Positions 8,119 through 17,540 are shown, numbered from the stretch's first letter. The stretch is 64,000 nucleotides of DNA from Bradyrhizobium sp. SK17 (GCF_002831585.1 NZ_CP025113.1:868001-932000), one strand, 5' to 3'. Made by a program: numbers and translations. The notes: a model not told the origin generated them from the sequence alone.

Positions 8119-9903
8119 TCAGTGCTTGCAGTTGGATGATTTCGGAAGCGTGCCGGCCTCGATCGCTGCGATCTGCAGCGCGATGAAGCGGCTGAAGATG
8201 CGGGCCTGCGAGAACGCGCCGCCGGTGAACCAGAGGCCGGGCTGGCCGGTACGCGTCCACATGTTGCGCAGCTCCTGCGTCGCCTCGTCGAAGCCCCAGA
8301 CCCGGCCGACGCGCGCGGCGACATCGTCGCCGAACAGTTTTCCGACCAGATGGTCGGGACCCTTGTAGCCGGTGGCGAGCACCAGCAGCTCGGCGGCGAG
8401 CAACGTGCCGTCGTTGAGCGCAAGGCCGTCTGCGGTGAAGCCGGCAATGTCGGCGGCCTGGACCAGGCGGATCTTGCCGTCGGCGATCAGCTCGGAGCAG
8501 CCGACGTTGAAATAATAGCCGCCGCCACGAGAGCGGAATTTCAAGGGCCAGCCAGTGCCGTCCTCGCCGAATTCGAGCCGGAAGCCGGCGCGCTCCAGCC
8601 GCGACAGCAGGGGTACATCGAGCCGCTTCACCTCGTCGGTGATGATCTTGTGCGCGATCTTCATCACCGGCAGCGGCACGCCGGAATTGAGAATGTCGCG
8701 CACCTCGATCGGCGGGCCGTCGCCGAGATAGGTCTTGTCGTAGAGCTGCGCCGGCTCGACATTGACCACCATGGTCGGGCTGCGCTGGACCATGGTGACG
8801 TCGGCGCCGGCGGCGTGCAGCTCCTGGCAGATGTCATGTGCGCTGGTGCCGGTGCCGAACACGACCACCGAACGCCCGGCCCATTCGCGCCCGGCGGCGA
8901 ACTGGCTGGAATGCAGCACCTTGCCGTCGAAGCGCTCGATGCCGGGGATGGTCGGGATGTTCGGCGTGCCGCTGACACTGGTCGCCAGCACGATGTGCTT
9001 CGGATGCAGCGTGCGCGGACCGTCGCCCCGTTGCAGCGTTACCGTCCAGCGTTGTGTCGCCTCGTCATAACGCGCGGCTTCGAACGAGGTCTCGGTCCAG
9101 AAGTCGAGCTCCATGATGTCGACATAGCTTTCCAGCCAGTTCGCGATCTTATCCTTCGGAATGTAGTCCGGAAAGCTCAGCGGGAACGGCAGGTAGCGGA
9201 ACAGATTGACGGGCGTCTTGTTGTGCAGCTTGAGGCCGCGATAGCGCAGCCGCCAATTGTCGCCGATGCGGCGCTCGCGATCGACGATCAAGGCGTCGAG
9301 CCCGATCCGCTTGCACTCGACCGCGGCCGCGATGCCGGCGTGCCCGCCGCCGACAATGAGGACATCGGGCTCTCGGTCCGCATAGGCGCGCGAGGCCTGC
9401 CGCTGCTCGAGCCAGTCGGGTGCGGCGAAATCGCGCGCGTGAGATTGTTCGGCGGCCTGCCCGGCGCGAGCATCACAGATGCGGTCGAAGTCGAGCATGG
9501 AGGAGAAGGTCCACGCCGCGGAATTTCCATTGGCCCCGGGAAGCAGGCGGAGCGCGCCGGTGCCGGGGCCGTTCGACGTCTCGAAGGCGAAGACGGCTTC
9601 GATCACCTCACGTCCGGCCACCACCGCGCGCCGCGGTATCAAGGCACGGTCGTCGAGACGAAAGCCGCGCGCGTTGACCGCCGCAGCGCGCGCGAGCAGC
9701 TCGGAAACGACGCTCTGTTGCCCGCTGAAGGTCGCGAAATGCCAGGAGATGCCGAAGATGTTGCGCCAGTGACTCTCGGGCGCGAACAGCCCGGCGACGG
9801 TTTCACGAGAACGGTCGGCGAGCGCCGCATCGAGCGCGGCAATCCATCGTTCGGCGACGAATTCAGGCCTGTCTTCGGTAGCCGGGTTCAGTCTGTCCAG
9901 CAT
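8119..9903 (-). CDS. Flavin-containing monooxygenase with N-terminal NTF2-like extension
   Basis: Starting at ATG 9903 the protein has 594 residues. Residues about 10-145 resemble a SnoaL/NTF2-like domain. The FAD dinucleotide motif is GGGHAG (185-190). The FMO/Baeyer-Villiger fingerprint FxGxxxHxxxF is visible as FDGKVLHSSQF, and the NADPH site is VVVFGTGTSAHD. It is a soluble NAD(P)H-dependent monooxygenase. An upstream in-frame ATG at 9963 would add 20 Cys-rich residues that do not look native, so I prefer 9903. It is followed after 14 bases by the esterase gene, a pairing typical of Baeyer-Villiger oxidation and ester cleavage. The exact substrate is inference. Confidence 0.88.
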   Translation of the reverse strand: MLDRLNPATEDRPEFVAERWIAALDAALADRSRETVAGLFAPESHWRNIFGISWHFATFSGQQSVVSELLARAAAVNARGFRLDDRALIPRRAVVAGREVIEAVFAFETSNGPGTGALRLLPGANGNSAAWTFSSMLDFDRICDARAGQAAEQSHARDFAAPDWLEQRQASRAYADREPDVLIVGGGHAGIAAAVECKRIGLDALIVDRERRIGDNWRLRYRGLKLHNKTPVNLFRYLPFPLSFPDYIPKDKIANWLESYVDIMELDFWTETSFEAARYDEATQRWTVTLQRGDGPRTLHPKHIVLATSVSGTPNIPTIPGIERFDGKVLHSSQFAAGREWAGRSVVVFGTGTSAHDICQELHAAGADVTMVQRSPTMVVNVEPAQLYDKTYLGDGPPIEVRDILNSGVPLPVMKIAHKIITDEVKRLDVPLLSRLERAGFRLEFGEDGTGWPLKFRSRGGGYYFNVGCSELIADGKIRLVQAADIAGFTADGLALNDGTLLAAELLVLATGYKGPDHLVGKLFGDDVAARVGRVWGFDEATQELRNMWTRTGQPGLWFTGGAFSQARIFSRFIALQIAAIEAGTLPKSSNCKH

Positions 9904-9978
9904 GATCGTGCTTTCTCGGGAGCAGTTGCCGTCCATCTGACAACATGCGCCCGAAAAGCACAACCATCATGCCAACAC

Positions 9979-12900
9979 TCATGCGACATGTTGCGCGAGC
10001 GGCTCCGGCTCGGCCGGCTGTTCCTCGGCCTGCACAACCGGCGCAGCCGCGAGTTCCTTGGCGAGCGCCGTCGCGCCGACATAGTCGGTCTTGCCGGTGC
10101 CGAGCAGCGGCACCTTGTCGACGACGCGGATGTCGGCAGGTACCGCGAGCTCGGAGGCGCCGACGCTCTTGGCCTGGCGCTGCATCGCTGATCGGTCGGC
10201 ATCCTTCTGCGTCGTGAGCAGCACGATGCGTTCGCCCTTGCGCTGATCGGGCAGCGTGACCGCAACCGAGATCGCCTGCGGCCACAACGTGGTCGCCATG
10301 GTCTCGACCGCCGACAGCGAGACCATCTCGCCGGCGATCTTGGCGAAGCGCTTGGCGCGGCCCTTGATCGCGATGAAGCCCTGCGCATCGATCGTGACGA
10401 TGTCGCCGGTGTCGTGCCAACCTTCGGGCAGCGGCTCCAGCACGCCGGGATTCTCGGCGCGGAGATAGCCGAGCATCACGTTCGGGCCCCTCACCGAAAG
10501 GCGGCCGCCTTCCTCGATGCCGGGGACCGGATCGAGGCGATATTGCATCAGCGGCGAGATGCGACCGACAGTGCCCTGGCGGTTGGCCATCGGCGTGTTC
10601 ATCGCGAGCACCGGCGCGGTCTCGGTGACGCCGTAGCCTTCGAGGATGCGGATGCCATAGCGCTCCATATAGACCTGCCGCGTGCGCTCCTTCACCGCTT
10701 CGGCGCCGGCGATGACGAGCCGCAGGGTGCGGAAGTCATAGGCATGCGCCGAGCGGGCATAGCCGGTGAGGAAGGTGTCGGTACCGAACAGGATGGTGGC
10801 GCCGGTCTGGTAGATCAGCTCGGGCACGATCCGGTAGTGCAGCGGCGACGGATACATGAAGATCGGGATGCCGCCGAGGAGCGGCATCATCATGCCGCCG
10901 GTCAAACCGAACGAGTGGAACACCGGCAGGACGTTGAACACCTTGTCGTCGGCATTGGCATCGACCCGCGCCAGCGCCTGCGCCGCGTTGGCGAGGATGT
11001 TGCGGTGGGATAGCACGACACCCTTCGGCGTGCCTTCCGAACCCGAGGTGAACAGGATGACCGCGGGATCGCTGGCCTTGCGCGCGACACGCGGCGCGAT
11101 GCCGGCGGGGAAGCCCGCGATCTTGTCAGCGAGGCTGATGCCCTCCCTGACATCCTCGAGATAGACCACGCGCGCCTGGCCGGCGATCGCGGCGATCAGC
11201 TTTTCGAGCTTGCCCTTCTCGATGAAGGCCTTGGAGGTCAGCACGGTCTTGACCTGCGCCGCCTTCATCGCGGCCAGCACATTGACCGGACCGGCCGAGA
11301 AGTTGAGCATCGCCGGCACCCGGCCGATGGTCTGCAACGCGAAGAACACGACGGCGACGCCGGCCGAATTCGGCAACAGCACGCCGACATTGTCGCCCAC
11401 CGCAGTGCCTTGCTCCAACTTGCGGCTCAGCACCTGTGCGCCGAGGATCAGCTTGCGATAGGTCAGCTTGGTGCCGAGCGCGTCCTCGATGATCGGCTTG
11501 CCGGTGTCGCGGTCGCGATAGGCATGGCCGAGGCCCTCGAACAGGGTCTGGTCGAGCATCGCATTCTGCACCATGGCGTCGATCATGACGTCCTGGAGCG
11601 CGGCGCCGGCGGCGTTGCGGCGCGCCTTGCCACGCAGCGCCTGGTCAATCGGCAGCTTCACCGGCGGCAGGATCGAGATCGTCACCTTGGGGAACCAGGA
11701 GCGCTTGATCTGGCCATCCTTGAGATAGCTCAGATGCGAGCGCTGCGCGCCCTCGATGCGGACCGGAACAACGACGGCATCGGCCTTGTCGGCGATCATC
11801 GCGGTGCCGTCATAGACCTTCATCAGCGAGCCGGAGAGCGTGATGCGGCCTTCCGGGAAGATCACCACCGGCTCACCGGCCGCGACCAGCTTGATCAGGT
11901 CGCGCGCGGCCAGCGGCTTGGACGGATCCATCGTGTAGTGCTTGATCATCTTCAGGAACGGCTTGGCCCACCACGCCTTGGAGATTCCGGTATCGACCGC
12001 GTAGCTCGCGTCGATCGGCAGCGTGGCGTGCAGCAGCGGACCGTCGACCAGGCTGACATGGTTGGGCGCGATCAGCATCCGCGTGCCCTCGGGCGGCAGG
12101 TTCTCCATGCCGCGGACCTCGACCCGGAACAGCGCGCGGAACAGCAACGCGCCGAAATCGCGGACGCCTTCCTTGCCCCATTTGCTCAGCACGAACCAGA
12201 CCGTGCCGAAGCTCGCAATGGCGAGGCCGAAGAAGATCCAGGCGATCGGAAGACCGATGGCTTGCAGCGCGCCGACGAACACCGCACCGGCGACCATGAA
12301 GCCGGCCTGCAAGATGTTGCCGGCGGCGATGATGCGGGCGCGCTCGGACGGCGCGGTCCAGGCCTGCACCGCAGCGAACGACGGCACCACGAACAGGCCG
12401 CCGCCGAAGGCAAACAGGAAGAAGTCGGCCAGCATGCGGAAGCCGCCAAACGAGGTCGCGAACGCAGCCGCCGTGACGTCCTTGCCGAGCGAGGTGGTGG
12501 CGATCGCAAGTGCGAGGTCGAGGCCGACCAGGCCCATCACGATGGCGCCGATCGGCACCAGCGCGAGGTTCGGCCGAACATGGCTCAGCTGCGCGGCGAA
12601 CAGCGAGCCGGCGGCGATGCCGATCGCGAACACGGCGAGGCACAGCGTGACCACGCCCTCGGTGCCGCCGACGCCCTCCTTGATCAGCGCGGGCAGCAGC
12701 GACAGCACGATCGCGCCGACCATCCAGAACCAGGACACGATCACCATGCCGTCCCACAGCCGCTGTTCGGCATAGAGCGACTTCAGCAGCCGCACCGTCG
12801 AAGTCCACGGGTTCTTGGTAATGGCAAGCTCAGGCGCGGAGGGCTGCGTCACCGGGATGCGCGAGGCGAACGCCCAGGACAGCACCGACAGACCGACCAC

Positions 12901-13425
12901 AGCGGTGCAGATCCAGCCCATGTGGCTGGCGCCGGCGACGAACAGGCCGCCCGCGATGGTGCCGATCAGGATCGCCATGAAGGTCGCGCCCTCGACCAGC
13001 GCGTTGCCGGTCGCGAGCTCCGAAACCGAGAGCTGGTCGGGCAGCATCGCATACTTCACCGGGCCGAACAGCGCAGCCACGACGCCGAACAGCGCCAATG
13101 CGACGTACAGCAGCGGGATCGAGTGCATGAAGAAACCGGCGGCGGCAAAGGCCGCGGCAAAGATCTCGAAGAATTTCAGGCGCCGCGCCACGATGGATTT
13201 GACGTAGCGGTCGGCGAGTTCGCCGCCGAGCGCAGACAACACGAAGAACGGAACAATGAACACCGCGCCGGCGAGTTGCACCAGCGCCGGCCCCTGCTCG
13301 GTCGCCACGCTATAGAGCAGCATGATGACCAGCGCATTCTTCAGCACGTTGTCGTTCAATGCCGAACAGAACTGCGACCAGAACAGCGGCGCGAAGCGGC
13401 GGGACGTCATCAATTCCTTGATCAT
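9979..13425 (-). CDS. Acyl-[ACP]-phospholipid O-acyltransferase: MFS lysophospholipid flippase, PlsC and acyl-ACP synthetase fused
   Basis: This 1148-residue protein has three parts. Residues about 1-420 form an MFS-type permease with about 12 membrane segments, resembling LplT. Residues about 430-620 are a PlsC-type acyltransferase (NHVSLVDGP as the HX4D box, then FPEGR). Residues about 640-1115 are an AMP-forming acyl-ACP/CoA synthetase with FTSGSEGTPKG and the YGVTETAP and TGD motifs. In families of this type it imports lysophospholipid and re-acylates it at the inner membrane. The FMO-esterase pair lies 75 bases downstream on the same strand. The start ATG at 13425 follows AAGGAA-like bases. 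A perfect palindrome sits about 120 bases upstream. Confidence 0.92.
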   Translation of the reverse strand: MIKELMTSRRFAPLFWSQFCSALNDNVLKNALVIMLLYSVATEQGPALVQLAGAVFIVPFFVLSALGGELADRYVKSIVARRLKFFEIFAAAFAAAGFFMHSIPLLYVALALFGVVAALFGPVKYAMLPDQLSVSELATGNALVEGATFMAILIGTIAGGLFVAGASHMGWICTAVVGLSVLSWAFASRIPVTQPSAPELAITKNPWTSTVRLLKSLYAEQRLWDGMVIVSWFWMVGAIVLSLLPALIKEGVGGTEGVVTLCLAVFAIGIAAGSLFAAQLSHVRPNLALVPIGAIVMGLVGLDLALAIATTSLGKDVTAAAFATSFGGFRMLADFFLFAFGGGLFVVPSFAAVQAWTAPSERARIIAAGNILQAGFMVAGAVFVGALQAIGLPIAWIFFGLAIASFGTVWFVLSKWGKEGVRDFGALLFRALFRVEVRGMENLPPEGTRMLIAPNHVSLVDGPLLHATLPIDASYAVDTGISKAWWAKPFLKMIKHYTMDPSKPLAARDLIKLVAAGEPVVIFPEGRITLSGSLMKVYDGTAMIADKADAVVVPVRIEGAQRSHLSYLKDGQIKRSWFPKVTISILPPVKLPIDQALRGKARRNAAGAALQDVMIDAMVQNAMLDQTLFEGLGHAYRDRDTGKPIIEDALGTKLTYRKLILGAQVLSRKLEQGTAVGDNVGVLLPNSAGVAVVFFALQTIGRVPAMLNFSAGPVNVLAAMKAAQVKTVLTSKAFIEKGKLEKLIAAIAGQARVVYLEDVREGISLADKIAGFPAGIAPRVARKASDPAVILFTSGSEGTPKGVVLSHRNILANAAQALARVDANADDKVFNVLPVFHSFGLTGGMMMPLLGGIPIFMYPSPLHYRIVPELIYQTGATILFGTDTFLTGYARSAHAYDFRTLRLVIAGAEAVKERTRQVYMERYGIRILEGYGVTETAPVLAMNTPMANRQGTVGRISPLMQYRLDPVPGIEEGGRLSVRGPNVMLGYLRAENPGVLEPLPEGWHDTGDIVTIDAQGFIAIKGRAKRFAKIAGEMVSLSAVETMATTLWPQAISVAVTLPDQRKGERIVLLTTQKDADRSAMQRQAKSVGASELAVPADIRVVDKVPLLGTGKTDYVGATALAKELAAAPVVQAEEQPAEPEPLAQHVA

Positions 13426-13545
13426 GACCGGTTCCTTGGGTTAGCGCGCACGGCGCCAGCAGTCAGGGAGTTCGCGTGGCAGAGATGGATGGGCGGGGTG
13501 ACAATGACGGAGATGCCGCAGCTTTTAGTCTTTTTCGCAATGGTT

Positions 13546-13557
13546 CGGTTCGAACCG
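13546..13557. promoter_or_regulatory. Palindrome upstream of the acyltransferase fusion gene
   Basis: CGGTTCGAACCG is a perfect 12-base palindrome about 120 bases before the ATG of the MFS-PlsC-AAS gene. It could be an operator, but no partner site or known regulator motif supports this. Confidence 0.25.
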
Positions 13558-13710
13558 GCGCACATCCGCAGCGCCGAAACGACGGGACATTGCCCGCGAG
13601 AGATGTACGAGACCTTATCCAGACTTGGGGTTGTTTGATCTCGACATCAGTTCGCGGGGACATAGTGAGTGCTTTGTTGCGGTTTCGGCGACAATTGCGG
13701 ACTGCGCACT

Positions 13711-13968
13711 TCAGGTCAGTTCACTCAGGCCGCGGAACGGCGACCAACGGCAGTTGCGCGATTTGCAACGGCCGCCGCCAGCAGCCGACGGGCGCGGCGC
13801 GTGTCGATCCGCGCGCCGCTGCTCCAGCACGCCGGCGACGTCGCAGGCGCGGGCGATCCGCTCGATCGGCGCAGTCGCCAGATCGAACATGACGCGGCCG
13901 AAGCCCTTCACGAACTCGATCGCGTCATCGACAAAGGTGGTGGTCAATTGAAGTGCTAGGGTCTGCAT
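13711..13968 (-). CDS. Small ORF, unknown function, divergent from the TetR gene
   Basis: This 85-residue frame starts at an ATG at 13968, 22 bases from the first TetR palindrome. Its first 50 residues look like a coherent amphipathic protein (TFVDDAIEFVKGFGRVMFDL and following). After LEQRRADR it turns into Arg/Pro-rich sequence that is less protein-like. Shifting frame by one near 13815 gives an alternative tail ending VGRRSAA with similar codon-position GC, so I cannot decide between them. The divergent placement with TetR suggests it is a regulated target. Function unknown. Confidence 0.4.
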   Translation of the reverse strand: MQTLALQLTTTFVDDAIEFVKGFGRVMFDLATAPIERIARACDVAGVLEQRRADRHAPRPSAAGGGRCKSRNCRWSPFRGLSELT

Positions 13969-13990
13969 GTGAGTGGCCTCCTATGCCAAC

Positions 13991-14035
13991 TTGAGCAACG
14001 CTCAAATTAGTAATACGAAAATGAACATTGTTCAA
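13991..14035. promoter_or_regulatory. Twin TetR-type operators
   Basis: Two 15-base palindromes match one consensus. TTGAGCAACGCTCAA at 13991-14005 is perfect. ATGAACATTGTTCAA at 14021-14035 is read on the other strand as TTGAACAATGTTCAT. Both fit TTGARCAAYGYTCAW. Their centres are 30 bases apart, about three helical turns. The second overlaps the preferred ATG of the TetR gene, so autorepression is likely, and the pair also covers the divergent small ORF's promoter region. Confidence 0.7.
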
Positions 14036-14635
14036 GAAGAATCGCGACGGGACCGGAGAAAACTTCAGCGGCGAGCTCTGCTGATCGAGATCGCGCGCCG
14101 GTACATCACCACTAAAGGATTGAGATCATTGAAGGTTCGTGATGTTGCCGAGGCTGCCGGCTGCTCGATCGGCAGCGTCTACAATGAATTCGGCGACTTC
14201 GACGGCCTGATTTTGACCGTGAACCGGGAGACCGTTCAGGCCCTGACCGCCCGGCTCAAGGCGGTTCCCGCCGACGATCCCCTGCGCCAGTTGCACGGGC
14301 TCGCCGATGCCTATCTCGGCTTCGCCACCGAGCACGCCAATCTGCTGCGCTCGCTGTTCGAGCATCGGATGGAGAACGACCGGCCGTTTCCGGAAGATAT
14401 CCTCGCGATGGTGATGGACGCGTTCGCGCTGATGCACGCACCGCTGGTGCGGCTGTTGCCCGATCGCGATCCGGACGATATCGCGCTGCTGTCGCGCATG
14501 ATGTTCTCCGCGGTCCACGGCATCATCTCGCTCGGCCTCGAGGAACGCATGGTCGCGGTGCCGCCGGACCGGCTACGCGAGCGGCTCACGCAATTCGTCG
14601 ACACGCATCTCGCCGGATTGGGCATCGCCGGCTGA
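14021..14635 (+). CDS. TetR/AcrR family transcriptional regulator
   Basis: From ATG 14021 the protein has 204 residues. An N-terminal TetR helix-turn-helix is visible (ITTKGLRSLKVRDVAEAAGC then SIGSVYNEFGDFDGLI). The C-terminal ligand-binding half resembles TetR_C/WHG-type domains (AYLGFATEHANLLRSLFEHR). An in-frame ATG at 13973 would put the first palindrome inside the coding region, and the added residues do not look native, so 14021 is preferred although no strong Shine-Dalgarno precedes it. The twin palindromes at 13991-14035 suggest autoregulation and control of the divergent small ORF, and perhaps of the phospholipid acyltransferase gene beyond it. Confidence 0.88.
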   Translation: MNIVQEESRRDRRKLQRRALLIEIARRYITTKGLRSLKVRDVAEAAGCSIGSVYNEFGDFDGLILTVNRETVQALTARLKAVPADDPLRQLHGLADAYLGFATEHANLLRSLFEHRMENDRPFPEDILAMVMDAFALMHAPLVRLLPDRDPDDIALLSRMMFSAVHGIISLGLEERMVAVPPDRLRERLTQFVDTHLAGLGIAG

Positions 14636-14641
14636 GTCCAA

Positions 14642-15061
14642 TCAGGCCCGGGTGCGCGCGATCGTGCCGGCGACGATCTGCATGGCGACGCCAAGCACCC
14701 AGCCTGTCATGATCGCCGCGGTCCAGGCGATGTCCGGCTCGCTGCGCAGCACGATCACGCCGACCGAGAAGAACGCCACCAGCGTGGCGAGGAAGGTGCC
14801 GACCGCGCTGAGCAACTCCGCCGCGTCGATCTTGCGCGTAGAGGCCGAGTCCTTCGGGTGAAACAGCTTCGGCGGTGTATCGATGCCGAGATAGAATCCG
14901 ATCGCGCCGCCCAGCATCATGATGAGCAGGAACGCCTGCGACGTCAGCGCCGAGACGCTCGAGCCGACATGGATGGCGACGAACAGGCCGCTCGCGGCTC
15001 CCGCCAGGGCAAGCCCGAAGCGCTCCAGCACATGGGCAAATTTTCTGACGCGGCTGCGCAT
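14642..15061 (-). CDS. Small integral membrane protein, unknown function
   Basis: This 139-residue protein starts at ATG 15061. There are four hydrophobic segments, at about residues 14-33, 39-58, 84-104 and 113-133. A short soluble loop with the sequence PPKLFHPKDSAS lies between the second and third. I do not recognise a named family. It is convergent with the TetR gene, whose stop lies 6 bases away. The LLM oxidoreductase gene is upstream, but 250 bases with hairpins separate them, so it probably has its own promoter. Confidence 0.7.
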   Translation of the reverse strand: MRSRVRKFAHVLERFGLALAGAASGLFVAIHVGSSVSALTSQAFLLIMMLGGAIGFYLGIDTPPKLFHPKDSASTRKIDAAELLSAVGTFLATLVAFFSVGVIVLRSEPDIAWTAAIMTGWVLGVAMQIVAGTIARTRA

Positions 15062-15186
15062 TGCTCTGCCTCATCAACGAATTGCGCCGTCGTTCAGGCT
15101 AGGCCTTTTCGTTGCATCGCGATAGTGCTCCCCACTCACATGACTGCGACCGGCGCCACACTCTGCGGTTACTGCAACCAGTTACA

Positions 15187-15292
15187 CCGATCCACAGGGG
15201 GATCGGATCAACGCATGCGGCGCATTCCGCCTGCGCATGACGTCGATTGTCCGACCTCACATGACAACGGGGCAGCCTCGCCGCTGCCCCGT
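15187..15292 (-). terminator. Hairpins after the LLM oxidoreductase gene
   Basis: A 10-bp perfect stem lies at 15267-15292 (ACGGGGCAGC ... GCTGCCCCGT), 22 bases after the stop of the minus-strand LLM gene. A second, shorter inverted repeat (CCGATCC ... GGATCGG) lies at 15187-15206. The T-run on the minus strand is poor, so termination is plausible but not certain. Confidence 0.45.
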
Positions 15293-15313
15293 GTTCTTTC
15301 TCACCGTCAAAAG

Positions 15314-16414
15314 CTAGGCCGCGCGGCCAACCGATGCATCGAGATGCTTCAGTCGCGGCAGCACCTCCTGCTTGAGCAACCGCAGCGAATTGTGCCAGGC
15401 CTCGGGCTTGTGCTTGTAGTCGAAGCCGAACACCAGCAGCACGCCGAAGCCGCCGACCTCGTGATAGATCTTCTCGATCTTCTCGGTGACGGTTGCCGGA
15501 GAGCCGACGATCCAGTTGTTCCGTGCACAATATTCGACCGTGACGTCGCTGTCGGGCACGTCGGGCGAGGCTTTCAGATAATCCTTGAAGCCGAAGTGAC
15601 CGAGCAGCGGCAGGAAATATTCGCTCATCATCCGGCCCATCATGTCGCCGGTCGAGAGCTTCCAGGCCTCCGCGTCGGTGTCGGCGACGAACACTTCGCG
15701 TACCATCCGCCAGTCCTTGCGGCTCGGCTTGCGACCGGTCTTGGCGGCGCCCGCTTCTACCGAATCCCAGTGGCTGCCGACATAGGCCGGGTTCAGGTTG
15801 AGGCTCATCGGGATGAAGCCGCGCTCGCCGGCGAGCTTCAAGGTATCCGAGTTCTTCGACAGGCCGGCGACGCCGATCGGCGGATGCGGCGCTTGCTGAG
15901 GCTTGATGTGCGGCTTGAGGAAGTCGAACATCGTGTCCGGCTTGGTGACCGTCCAGAACTTGCCCTTGTGCGTCCAGGGTCCCGGCTCGGTCCACATCTT
16001 CAGGATGATCTCGAGCGCCTCGCGGGTCATGTCGCGGTTTTGCCCGGACATGCCGTCGACATTGAACATCGCCCAGTCGCTCGGCAGGCCTGATGCCGCA
16101 ACGCCAAAATTCAGGCGGCCGTTCGAGATGTGGTCGAGCATCGCGACGCGGTTGGCGAGTTCGGCGGGGTGGTGATACGGCAGCAGGAAGCCGCCCGGCC
16201 CGATGCGCAGATTCTTGGTCTGCAAAAGCGCCTGCGCCACCAAGAGATCGGGCGACGGGTGCGGCTCCCAGGGCGCGGTGTGGTGCTCGCCGATCCAGGC
16301 TTCCTGATAGCCGAGTTCATCGAGCCAGCGCAGCACTTGCAGGTCCCAGTCGTGGCCCTCTTTCAATCCGCACTCCGGCGGATGCGACGGCATCGCGAAG
16401 TATCCGAGTTCCAT
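15314..16414 (-). CDS. LLM-class flavin-dependent oxidoreductase (luciferase-like monooxygenase)
   Basis: From ATG 16414 the protein has 366 residues. It shows the bacterial luciferase-like TIM-barrel pattern: MELGYFAMPSHPPE at the start, LDELGYQEAWIGEHH, LLPYHHPAELANRVAMLDH, and SNGRLNFGVAASGLPSDW. These are typical of FMN- or F420-dependent monooxygenases. AGAGAGGAAA sits before the ATG, and upstream in-frame codons give non-conserved sequence. It is a cytoplasmic monooxygenase of unknown substrate. Its neighbours give no clear pathway. Confidence 0.88.
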   Translation of the reverse strand: MELGYFAMPSHPPECGLKEGHDWDLQVLRWLDELGYQEAWIGEHHTAPWEPHPSPDLLVAQALLQTKNLRIGPGGFLLPYHHPAELANRVAMLDHISNGRLNFGVAASGLPSDWAMFNVDGMSGQNRDMTREALEIILKMWTEPGPWTHKGKFWTVTKPDTMFDFLKPHIKPQQAPHPPIGVAGLSKNSDTLKLAGERGFIPMSLNLNPAYVGSHWDSVEAGAAKTGRKPSRKDWRMVREVFVADTDAEAWKLSTGDMMGRMMSEYFLPLLGHFGFKDYLKASPDVPDSDVTVEYCARNNWIVGSPATVTEKIEKIYHEVGGFGVLLVFGFDYKHKPEAWHNSLRLLKQEVLPRLKHLDASVGRAA

Positions 16415-16550
16415 GGGTTTCCTCTCTCGCATTGTTGATGCGTGTCTTGCGCACGCGCTCCGAGAGTACCTGCCCAGGCCGCGGCAGGACAATGGCTTTG
16501 TCGCTCCATGATCCGCAGCGAGCGACGACGACTCCGTGATCGGTAACGCG

Positions 16551-17474
16551 CTAGGACATCACCGGCGAGGCGCGGCCGATCGCGGCGGAATCGAACGGCG
16601 CGGTTTGGTAGATTTCGTTGATCCAGTTGCCGAACAGAAGGTGGGCGTGACTGCGCCAGACGTTCTCTGAGCGTCGCGAGGGATCATCGCCCGGGAAATA
16701 ATTGGCAGGCAGCTGAGCGTTGCCGTCGCGCGCATACTCATCCGCGAGCGTGTCGGTCTCGTACTCGAAATGATTGAAGATATGCAACGAACGGCGCCGC
16801 GGATCGCTCACGAGGCAAGGACCGGCCTCCTCGCTGGCGGCGAGGACATGCAGGCCGCGGCTTTGCGAAATGTCGGAGGTCCTGACCTCCGTCCAGCGCG
16901 AGACCGGGACGTCGAATCTGTCCGAAAATCCTCTCATGTACGGCGACGCCGGGGCCAGGTTGCGATGTTGGAAAATTCCGAAGGCCTTGCGGGCAAGCTC
17001 GTGCTTCGGCACCGCATGGAAGTGATGGAGGGCCGCCTGAGCGGCCCAGCAGATGGTCAAGCAGCTGTGGACGTGGGTTTGCGTCCACTCGAAGATCATC
17101 CGCAACTCGGGCCAGTAGCGGACCTCTTCGAACGGCAGGCGCTCGACCGGAGCGCCTGTGATGATGAAGCCGTCGAAGCGCTCGGTGCTGACGTCGCTCC
17201 ATGGCCGATAGAACGCCGCCAGATGGTCGGCCGACGTGTGACGCGCCACATGATCGGAGATCCGTACCAGCGTCAGCTCGATCTGGAGCGGGGTTGCGCC
17301 CAGCAGACGAGCGATCTGCGTTTCGGTGCTGATCTTGTTCGGCATGAGATTGAGCAGCCCGATCCGCAACGGGCGGATGTCCTGCCGTATCGCGTCGGCC
17401 TCGCGCATGACCGCGACGCCTTCTGCTTCCAGCGTTTCACGGGCGGGGAGATCGTCGGGGATCTTGATCGGCAT
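16551..17474 (-). CDS. metA: Homoserine O-acyltransferase (MetA family)
   Basis: From ATG 17474 the protein has 307 residues, the usual MetA length. Conserved features are [20 protein letters not shown] at the start, [18 protein letters not shown], the TGAPVE loop, the nucleophile in [14 protein letters not shown], and the catalytic histidine in FNHFEYET. It transfers a succinyl or acetyl group to homoserine in methionine synthesis; which acyl group is used cannot be told reliably by eye. The ribosome site AAAGGAA lies in the loop of a small hairpin at 17480-17493. A structured leader at about 17541-17622 suggests feedback control at the RNA level. Confidence 0.93.
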   Translation of the reverse strand: MPIKIPDDLPARETLEAEGVAVMREADAIRQDIRPLRIGLLNLMPNKISTETQIARLLGATPLQIELTLVRISDHVARHTSADHLAAFYRPWSDVSTERFDGFIITGAPVERLPFEEVRYWPELRMIFEWTQTHVHSCLTICWAAQAALHHFHAVPKHELARKAFGIFQHRNLAPASPYMRGFSDRFDVPVSRWTEVRTSDISQSRGLHVLAASEEAGPCLVSDPRRRSLHIFNHFEYETDTLADEYARDGNAQLPANYFPGDDPSRRSENVWRSHAHLLFGNWINEIYQTAPFDSAAIGRASPVMS

Positions 17475-17540
17475 GACGCGGCATTCCTTTGCCTGAGGAA
17501 CGACGCTGGTGGCTCGGGTCCGCTTGGTTGCCGGCTCGGC

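Noticed and set aside
13546..13557. CGGTTCGAACCG as a tRNA T-arm
   Set aside because: No acceptor stem, anticodon arm or CCA end can be built around it; it is only a palindrome.
11410..13638. 742-codon plus-strand open frame
   Set aside because: It is antisense to the MFS-PlsC-acyl-ACP synthetase gene, has Arg/His/Gln-rich low-complexity translation and no domain. It is a GC-bias shadow.
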